Source: Spirochaetales bacterium (GTDB lineage: Bacteria; Spirochaetota; Spirochaetia; ARS1246). From it: a stretch of DNA of 6,007 bases. The stretch spans positions 1 through 6,007 of the forward strand of contig JAFGHN010000154.1 in assembly GCA_016930115.1 (NCBI GenBank), written 5' to 3'. Made by a program: the position numbers and the translations under genes. This document shows, in pieces, positions 1 to 5,109 of this stretch (position 1 is its first letter; each line of letters opens with the position of its first letter). A model generated the notes under the pieces. The model had not been told where the DNA came from, made no database searches, and worked only from the letters and a program-made list of their open reading frames with translations.

Positions 1-777
1 GCGCTCAACAGAGAAGTGGACAGGGAAACCGCAGAGCTCATTTCGGAAAGCTATTGTGAGGTTGTCGTTGCCCCCGAATACGGCAAAGGCAGTTTCGATA
101 TTCTGGCGGGCCGGAAAAACCTGCGGATCATGAGGATAAAACGAATAGACAGATTGGCGGACTTCGAAAACTCGCGCGTGGTTGATTTTAAAAGCCTTAT
201 GGACGGCGGGGTTGTTGTTCAATGGTCCTACATGCCGAAAGCCAGAAAACCATCGGATCTCTTGCCCGCTGAAACGACCTACAAAGGCGAAAGCTACCGG
301 GTAAAAAGACAGCCGACGGAAAAGGAAATATCGGACATGCTTTTCGGATGGCTGGTCGAAAGCGGCGTGACGAGTAATTCAGTCCTCTACGTAAAAAATT
401 TGGCAACCGTGGCGATTGGAACCGGAGAACAGGACAGAGTCGGCGTGGCCGAAATAGCGAAGTTCAAGGCCTTCAGAAATACCGCGGACAGGTTGAGTTG
501 GGAAAAGTACGGCAAATCATGGCTTGAATGCAGTGATCCTGAGATACGTCAGGAGATAGAAAAGGCAGCCGAGGAGATCGGAGGCGGCCTCAAGGGGAGT
601 GTCATGGTTTCAGACGCTTTTTTCCCGAAGCGTGACGGCGTTGAAGTAGGGTTGAAAGCCGGGGTCACCGCCGTTATCCAGCCGGGAGGATCACTGAACG
701 ATCACGAAGTAATACAAGCGTGCAACGAATATGATGCGGCGATGGTCTTCACGGGGCAGCGAAGTTTCAAGCATTAA
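1..777 (+). CDS. purH: PurH, AICAR transformylase part (5' end outside window)
   Basis: This is the C-terminal 258 residues of the purine-synthesis enzyme that transfers a formyl group from 10-formyl-tetrahydrofolate to AICAR, a late cytoplasmic step towards IMP. The frame is open from base 1 and the first residues (ALNREVDRETAELI) already match the family, so the GTG at position 16 is internal. Recognisable family blocks, numbered from base 1, are GSFDILAGRKNLRI (about 31-44), the IGTGEQDRV block (about 139-147), SDAFFPKRDGVEVG (204-217), IQPGGS (226-231) and the terminal FTGQRSFKH. The usual Phe after SDAFFP is Lys here. Between the IGTG block and SDAFFP there is an extra charged stretch (about 155-195), a feature I associate with a clostridial/spirochaete-type branch. 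Whether an IMP cyclohydrolase domain is fused upstream cannot be seen; the protein could be a bifunctional PurH or a stand-alone transformylase. No clear terminator follows. Confidence 0.93.
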   Translation, partial: ALNREVDRETAELISESYCEVVVAPEYGKGSFDILAGRKNLRIMRIKRIDRLADFENSRVVDFKSLMDGGVVVQWSYMPKARKPSDLLPAETTYKGESYRVKRQPTEKEISDMLFGWLVESGVTSNSVLYVKNLATVAIGTGEQDRVGVAEIAKFKAFRNTADRLSWEKYGKSWLECSDPEIRQEIEKAAEEIGGGLKGSVMVSDAFFPKRDGVEVGLKAGVTAVIQPGGSLNDHEVIQACNEYDAAMVFTGQRSFKH

Positions 778-805
778 GGCGGACTCTACCACACGCTTTC
801 GAATT

Positions 806-811
806 TATAGT
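806..811 (+). promoter_or_regulatory. possible -10 box before the plus-strand envelope operon
   Basis: The 93-base gap between purH and the next start is the only room for a promoter for the three plus-strand genes. TATAGT here matches the -10 consensus at five of six positions and lies in the most AT-rich part of the gap. There is no convincing -35 box at 16-18 bases upstream, and read-through from purH is also possible. This is a weak call. Confidence 0.2.
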
Positions 812-855
812 ATCTTTATGACAATCGTCAGGAAAGAATGATTTCAATGGTTGGT

Positions 856-864
856 GGTGAGGAG
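856..864 (+). promoter_or_regulatory. strong ribosome binding site that decides the start at 871
   Basis: GGTGAGGAG lies six bases before the ATG at 871 and is a near-ideal Shine-Dalgarno sequence. It falls inside the reading frame opened by the upstream ATGs at 838 and 847. This argues that 871, not 838, is the true start. The ATG at 838 has only AGGA four bases upstream. Confidence 0.7.
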
Positions 865-870
865 ATAGTT

Positions 871-1215
871 ATGGGTGATTTAGTGCCACGGAAGGACCTG
901 GTCAAACAGGGGTCGAAAGGGATCGGCGGTATTGTAGGCGGCGCGGTCATCCTTGCCATGAATGCGCTCAACCCCGTTGCAAGCCTGATCATCGGCGGAA
1001 TCATCGGCGTGAGCGGTCTCGTAGTCTCACGAAAGCGAGAGGACAGGGCGACCGGGTATGTGCTTGCAGGTGCGGGAGCGTTGACCGCCATCACCGCAAT
1101 ACCGGCGATCGGCGGAGTTGCGGCGTGGCTTCTGGGCGTTGCCGGTGTCGGGCTTCTCCTACTGGGCGGTTGGAACCTGCTAAAGTTCATTATGGGATAC
1201 AGAAAGAGAGCGTAA
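871..1215 (+). CDS. small glycine-rich integral membrane protein, function unknown
   Basis: The protein has 114 residues from the chosen ATG, which has an excellent ribosome binding site; starting at 838 would add 11 residues (MISMVGGEEIV) that look like translated leader. A short charged N-terminus (about 1-16) is followed by a glycine- and isoleucine-rich hydrophobic stretch (about 18-52), long enough for one long helix or a tight hairpin. Then comes a basic loop (SRKREDR, about 53-59) and two further hydrophobic segments (about 62-80 and 82-106), ending in RKRA. The basic loop and tail should be cytoplasmic. Repeated small-residue patterns (GGIVGG, IGGIIG, GAGA, GVAGVG) favour close helix packing or oligomers. 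I do not recognise a named family. It is 12 bases upstream of a LapA-like gene and is probably cotranscribed with it and the SPOR gene, which suggests an envelope role, but this is only context. Confidence 0.8.
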   Translation: MGDLVPRKDLVKQGSKGIGGIVGGAVILAMNALNPVASLIIGGIIGVSGLVVSRKREDRATGYVLAGAGALTAITAIPAIGGVAAWLLGVAGVGLLLLGGWNLLKFIMGYRKRA

Positions 1216-1227
1216 GGCGGAGAGGAC

Positions 1228-1566
1228 ATGAAAAAAGGCGGTTCCGGTGTGCCCTGGAAAATGATTTTTTTTCTCGTGGTGCTCGCTTTTGTGGTTTTTT
1301 TCGCCGGATTCAACATTACAAATGTTTCGGACATTTCCTTTGGCTTTTACACGATTGTTGACGTGCCGATTTTTATCAGCCTCTTCATCGCGTTCATAGC
1401 GGGTGCGGTGATCATGATCCCCTTCGTGGCAAGGAGCGGGAAGGCAAAAAAAAGAAAGGAAAGAACTCGGAAACAAGTCGAGCCGCCGTCTGACGATGAA
1501 ATTCCGGAGATACCGGCGCTGGATGAGAGTGATAGCCCAAGATTCAAAAACAAGAAGAAGCAATAG
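1228..1566 (+). CDS. LapA/DUF1049-like two-helix inner-membrane protein
   Basis: This 112-residue protein has two membrane helices (about 11-28 and 44-66). They flank a short loop with the pattern FxxxNxTNVSDISFGFYTI-DVPIF, which resembles the LapA domain (DUF1049), in which a beta-like segment resembling 'N..pv.l.f' precedes the second helix. In enterobacteria LapA works with LapB to control lipopolysaccharide synthesis, but the domain is widespread in bacteria without that pathway, so a lipopolysaccharide role is not implied. After the second helix comes a strongly basic cytoplasmic stretch (about 69-83), an acidic proline-containing segment (about 86-103) and a basic end (KNKKKQ). AGGCGGAGAGG immediately before the ATG supplies the ribosome binding site. 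Its last 44 bases overlap the next gene, indicating translational coupling. The family call rests on pattern recognition by eye. Confidence 0.83.
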   Translation: MKKGGSGVPWKMIFFLVVLAFVVFFAGFNITNVSDISFGFYTIVDVPIFISLFIAFIAGAVIMIPFVARSGKAKKRKERTRKQVEPPSDDEIPEIPALDESDSPRFKNKKKQ

Positions 1567-2617
1567 GCCGTCAGGCGCGCTGCTCGCGTCACTCTTTTTT
1601 TTCCTGCCGTTTGCGATATCCGCAGAGAGTTATGAAGAGGCCCTTGCTCTGGAACAGGCTGGTGACCTGGAAGCGGCGAAAAAGGCGTATGCAGGCCTTT
1701 TACAGGCCGGCGACAAGGATTACTGCGCAATCGTATCACGCCTTGCGGGGCTTACGTCTAATCTGGAAGAGAAAAGGGCTTTGCTCGTAAAGGGTCTTGA
1801 GGAATGCAACGACACCCAAATGCGTCATGACATGTACGTAACCCTTGCGGATATTGAAGAGATCACCGGAAACCTGGTGACGGCGCAAAGGTATTATCAA
1901 TCCGCATCCCTCGCCGTCCCCGGGAAAAAAGACTTCCAGAGCCTCCTCTCCTCGGCTATGCTGCTCTTCGAGACCGGCAATTACAGAGGCGCTGAGGCCC
2001 AGGCGACAGTTATCATGGAAACCTGCACGGTGGAGCGGATTGTACAGGACGCGAAAGTGCTCCTTTCCCGTGTCTATTTTGCATCCGAGCGGGAGCAGAA
2101 AGCGTTGCAGGTAGCTACCGGATTGATGAATGACAAAAACGAATCACTCGATACCGCCGCGCTTCTCTGGATCGCCGAACTTGCAGCCTTCATGGACAAG
2201 CCGGAACTCTCCGCGAAGGCCGCGGATTTGTTGCTTTCCGAGTACCCGGAAAGCCCGGAAGCGCAAGTTTTCACAGGAACAGTCCGGAGGCTTCCTTCAT
2301 TTTCGGTTTTTATCGGCCGCCGTCAGGAAACTGTTTCCGGTCCTTCCGTACAGAGCACCCCGGCATCGGAGCCGGTCGAGGCTGAAAAGGTTGCCGTATT
2401 GTCCGTACAAACCGGGTCTTACAGTATCCGGGAGAACGCTGAATACGCGCTGAAAGATCTTCAAGCGGAAGGATTCAGCGCGGAAATCCGGGAACGAGCC
2501 GTCGGTGAGACAGTCTATCATCGTGTTCTTATACCTGATATCGAAGCGGATGAGGTGGAGCGCGTCATCCTGGAACTAAAAGAAAAGGGTTTTGAGGGGT
2601 TCAGGGTTTACGAGTGA
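1523..2617 (+). CDS. exported TPR-repeat protein with C-terminal SPOR domain
   Basis: The predicted product has 364 residues. A basic N-terminus is followed by a hydrophobic core and a signal peptidase I site, AISA|ES, after residue 34, so it is exported to the periplasm. Residues about 36-204 hold helical pairs of TPR type, clearest at 36-64 (EEALALEQAGDLEAAKKAY), 105-133 and 137-168 (LFETGNYRGAEAQA). A Ser/Pro/Glu linker (about 255-288) leads to a SPOR domain at 289-364: VLSVQTGSYSIRENAEYAL, a central G-E-T-V-YHRVLI strand, then a second helix and a GFEGFRVYE end. SPOR domains bind glycan strands stripped of stem peptides at division sites. The start is uncertain: the frame stays open back to an ATG at 1496. 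I chose ATG 1523 because it gives a normal signal peptide; GTG 1529 is also possible, and neither has a strong ribosome site. Translation is probably coupled to the overlapping upstream gene. The SPOR call is firm; the biological role (septation or wall remodelling) is inferred. Confidence 0.9.
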   Translation: MRVIAQDSKTRRSNRPSGALLASLFFFLPFAISAESYEEALALEQAGDLEAAKKAYAGLLQAGDKDYCAIVSRLAGLTSNLEEKRALLVKGLEECNDTQMRHDMYVTLADIEEITGNLVTAQRYYQSASLAVPGKKDFQSLLSSAMLLFETGNYRGAEAQATVIMETCTVERIVQDAKVLLSRVYFASEREQKALQVATGLMNDKNESLDTAALLWIAELAAFMDKPELSAKAADLLLSEYPESPEAQVFTGTVRRLPSFSVFIGRRQETVSGPSVQSTPASEPVEAEKVAVLSVQTGSYSIRENAEYALKDLQAEGFSAEIRERAVGETVYHRVLIPDIEADEVERVILELKEKGFEGFRVYE

Positions 2618-2627
2618 CGAACCCAGA

Positions 2628-4109
2628 CTATCCTTCCGTTGCGGTTGTGATCTGCTCAAAACGTAATACGTTGTCCGACGTGGCTTCAAAACCGTAGATT
2701 CCCACTATTCCCCGCACCAAAGAAAGGGTTCTGAAGATTCTATCGTCACGCTTTTCTTCCACATAGGAATAACGGTATTTTCTGCTCTCAATAACCAGAC
2801 CGGCCCTGTTGAGTATGCGGAGCTCGAGCACCGGGGCCGCGGCGTTGTAAAAGGCATAGCCTCCCTGATAAACCTGCCCGCTCTCTATGAGCCTGAAGGA
2901 ATGGCCGTCAAACGACAGCTCGTGTCCGGCATCGCTGTAGAACAGGCCTGCGAGAGCCGGGGATTCAGTGTACTCATACTTGCTGCCTGAAAGTGAACGC
3001 GCAACTTGTTCTGAAAGGCGGCGATACAGACCGCTCCATGGGTCGCCGGCACGTATTTGAATCGAATCAAGAGATTCCACTTGAAGGTAGAACTGCTTTC
3101 GAATAAACGGCACCAGCTCGTTCTCACCGTTTATCTCCACCCTGCTTACGAGAACCTTGTAGGTACTGACCCAGGTGTACGATTCCTGCAACTCGCCGGT
3201 GTAATAAGTGAACAGAGAGGCGGCGGTGTCGAAATTCAGGATAACGTTGCCTTCTACCGGCTCTTCACCATCCTCGGCGAGGTACCAGTTGCCGTTGAGA
3301 AAATCGGTGAAAGCCGCTGCGTTTTTCCGGTACAGTTCTCGAAGCTGTTCCTGTTCGACTTCCTCACCCGGGATCTTTTCGGTCTTTCCTTCGATGTAGC
3401 TTCCTTCGGTGAAACGCCAGTAGTAGGTAGTCTGCACAAGATCCAGCATGTTGTCGGATTCTTTGTCCTGGGTTTGCGTTACTATGGGGAAACTGTCGCC
3501 GTTTGCCTGCCCAACCTGGTATGCGCCGCTCCGTTCCAGTTCAACGATTTCAATTGAGCCTGAGAGCGCTACGGAAAAGATGCTGGAGTAGTAAAGGCCG
3601 AAGCCGGAGGGTGCAACTGTACGGTGAAACACATCCAACGTCTGGCGGCCCGAATCGTCCATACCGCGGCAGACGATCTCCAGGTTATGATCGCCGACAA
3701 TATCGAGAAAGGAAAAACTGAAAGCACGTTGGTTCGTCGCAAGCGTATCGGCCTCGAAAACCACGCGGTAGGTCTCAAGAACACTGTCGTACGCCGCAAC
3801 GATGATACGAACGGGAGAGTCGATCAGTGTCCTGTTTCTGACGGCAAGAACCTGTTCCTCGTTTCTTTCAAGATCAAAGTTGACGTTGGCGAGTCCGACG
3901 AGAGCGAGCTCCGGCTTGAGTTGTATGACGGGTTCCGGAGCTTCAACCTCAGGTGCAACTGATGTCGAAACTGACCCGAAACGGTCTTTATCAAGTTCCC
4001 CGGGCGTTGCGGGAACGAGCCCCCCTCCGGAATTGCCTCGCGGTTGTGCGCCATCGCAAGCGGTCAGCGCACAGAAAACTGCAAGCAGAACAATAAGAAT
4101 TCGGTACAT
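2628..4109 (-). CDS. lipoprotein with FG-GAP-like repeats and Tp0751 (pallilysin)-like segment
   Basis: This is a 493-residue lipoprotein: a short hydrophobic signal peptide ends in the lipobox ALTAC, giving lipidated Cys18, followed by a Gly/Pro/Glu linker to about 65. Residues about 71-248 carry three spaced acidic loop motifs (NVNFDLERNEEQVLAV at 75-90, LDIVGDHNLEIVCRG at 135-149, QDKESDNMLDLV at 214-225), each followed by beta-strand sequence, like degenerate FG-GAP/VCBS repeats. Residues about 270-366 resemble the Treponema pallidum adhesin Tp0751 in order and spacing: an LNGNW opening, an NFD strand, an LQES strand, an RKQFYLQVESLDSIQIRA strand pair and WSGLYRRL. The HEXXH motif of Tp0751 is absent. 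Residues about 385-487 form another beta-rich domain. A stop codon lies two codons upstream, so this ATG is the first possible start; it has no clear Shine-Dalgarno and follows the phosphoesterase gene by 17 bases. It probably acts at the cell surface or in the periplasm. A role as a host adhesin is unproven, and the organism may not be host-associated. Confidence 0.87.
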   Translation of the reverse strand: MYRILIVLLAVFCALTACDGAQPRGNSGGGLVPATPGELDKDRFGSVSTSVAPEVEAPEPVIQLKPELALVGLANVNFDLERNEEQVLAVRNRTLIDSPVRIIVAAYDSVLETYRVVFEADTLATNQRAFSFSFLDIVGDHNLEIVCRGMDDSGRQTLDVFHRTVAPSGFGLYYSSIFSVALSGSIEIVELERSGAYQVGQANGDSFPIVTQTQDKESDNMLDLVQTTYYWRFTEGSYIEGKTEKIPGEEVEQEQLRELYRKNAAAFTDFLNGNWYLAEDGEEPVEGNVILNFDTAASLFTYYTGELQESYTWVSTYKVLVSRVEINGENELVPFIRKQFYLQVESLDSIQIRAGDPWSGLYRRLSEQVARSLSGSKYEYTESPALAGLFYSDAGHELSFDGHSFRLIESGQVYQGGYAFYNAAAPVLELRILNRAGLVIESRKYRYSYVEEKRDDRIFRTLSLVRGIVGIYGFEATSDNVLRFEQITTATEG

Positions 4110-4126
4110 AGGTTATACACAGCTTA

Positions 4127-5098
4127 CTAAAGGAAATACGGTTTTAAGTCTTCTAACACTTTCTTCTCGATCTCATCAAGAGAAAGGGAAGTCTTAAATC
4201 CCGCGGCATTCTTGTGGCCCCCGCCACCGTAAGTTGTCGCGATGGCGGCAACATCGATATCTCCCTTGGAACGGAGTGAGCACCTCAATACGCCGGCCTC
4301 GTTTTCCTTGAGAAAAACAGAAACCCGGACAGTTTCACTCTTCAACGGGTTGTTGATCAAGGTTTGCCCCTCTTCATAAAGCGCTCCCGAACTTTTGAGG
4401 GTTTCTTTTGTCATTTTTTGAACGGCAACGTTGTTATGAAAGTGAAGCTTGAGGGAACCAAAAACGAAGGCCTGGAGTAAGAGCGACGAGATGGTATTGC
4501 TCTCGTACATCTTCGTGTATACCAGATTGGGGGAGGCGCCCGCCTCGACAAGGCGGCGGGCTATTTCAAAGGTCCTGGCGGAGGTCTTGGGATACGCGAA
4601 AAGCCCTGTATCGTAAACAATGCCTGCATAGAGCGCGACGGCAATCTTCGGTGTGAGTGTCACATCAAGGTGATGGAATATCTCGTAGAGAAGTTCGCAG
4701 GTGGAAGAGACATCCCCGCGAATGCAATTTTCCTCCGCAAGAGTGCCGTCCACTTCGTGGTGGTCTATGATAAAACGCTCAGATACACCGGCAGATACAA
4801 CATCCCGGACACCGCCTATATTGTTGATGTCGTTTGCATCGAGGATAAGCAGGCAGGCCCCGTCGAGCACCCCACGGTCAAAAGAATCATCAAGCACTTC
4901 CACAGCATCATCGGGATCGATGAACTTGAAAATGCGCGGCGTAGCGTCGGCGTTGATAATGCGCACTTCTTTGTTGAGCTGCCTCAGCGCATAGAAGGTG
5001 GCACACTCTGCACCAATAGCGTCCGCATCCGGCGTCTCGTGTGCGGTGAGAAAGAATCGGTTATTGCGGCGGATGAAGGAAACGGCTTTCTCCAGCAT
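4127..5098 (-). CDS. nrnA: DHH/DHHA1 phosphoesterase, NrnA-type oligoribonuclease / pAp phosphatase
   Basis: The 323-residue length is typical of NrnA-type enzymes, cytoplasmic manganese-dependent phosphoesterases that degrade very short RNAs and, in many members, dephosphorylate 3'-phosphoadenosine 5'-phosphate. All the expected metal-site motifs are visible: TAHETPDADAIG (18-29, His20, Asp24, Asp26), LILDAND (84-90, Asp87), IDHHEVD (111-117), and IVYDTGLF (160-167, Asp163). The C-terminal DHHA1 substrate domain ends with the glycine motif GGGGHKNAAGF (291-301). An in-frame stop directly precedes the ATG, so the start is fixed, yet there is no visible Shine-Dalgarno. The stop of the upstream vWA gene is only 11 bases away, suggesting reinitiation. 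Members of the family that hydrolyse cyclic-di-AMP breakdown products are close relatives, so the exact substrate cannot be settled here. The catalytic set looks intact. Confidence 0.93.
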   Translation of the reverse strand: MLEKAVSFIRRNNRFFLTAHETPDADAIGAECATFYALRQLNKEVRIINADATPRIFKFIDPDDAVEVLDDSFDRGVLDGACLLILDANDINNIGGVRDVVSAGVSERFIIDHHEVDGTLAEENCIRGDVSSTCELLYEIFHHLDVTLTPKIAVALYAGIVYDTGLFAYPKTSARTFEIARRLVEAGASPNLVYTKMYESNTISSLLLQAFVFGSLKLHFHNNVAVQKMTKETLKSSGALYEEGQTLINNPLKSETVRVSVFLKENEAGVLRCSLRSKGDIDVAAIATTYGGGGHKNAAGFKTSLSLDEIEKKVLEDLKPYFL

Positions 5099-5109
5099 TT
5101 ACGGGTTAT

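Noticed and set aside
838..870. Longer start at ATG 838 for the small membrane protein
   Set aside because: The strong ribosome binding site at 856-864 serves ATG 871 and would otherwise be coding; the extra 11 residues add no recognisable feature.
828..1334. 168-residue minus-strand open frame
   Set aside because: It spans two plus-strand genes with good ribosome sites; its proline- and threonine-rich product is the typical shadow of glycine- and alanine-rich coding DNA.
1446..1452. A AAA AAA slippery heptamer in the LapA-like gene as a programmed frameshift
   Set aside because: It is in the right phase for -1 slippage, but the shifted frame ends at a TGA at 1491-1493 and does not lead into the SPOR gene, which is in the other frame. 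The lysine codons explain the run.
2604..2624. Hairpin as an intrinsic terminator between the convergent operons
   Set aside because: The stem is only six pairs with one G-T pair, the loop is nine bases, and no T-run follows on either strand.
2905..2925. His-Glu pair HELSF in the lipoprotein C-terminal domain as a possible HEXXH zinc site
   Set aside because: The fifth residue is Phe, not His; the next His is three residues further on. No HEXXH occurs anywhere in the protein.
3057..3557. 166-residue plus-strand open frame
   Set aside because: It is antisense to the lipoprotein, its product shows no domain or signal, and its length is explained by the composition of the opposite strand.
4112..4117. 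TATAAC on the minus strand just before the lipoprotein start as a -10 box
   Set aside because: It lies so close to the ATG that the message would be leaderless, and no -35 box is visible at the proper distance; the operon layout explains expression better.
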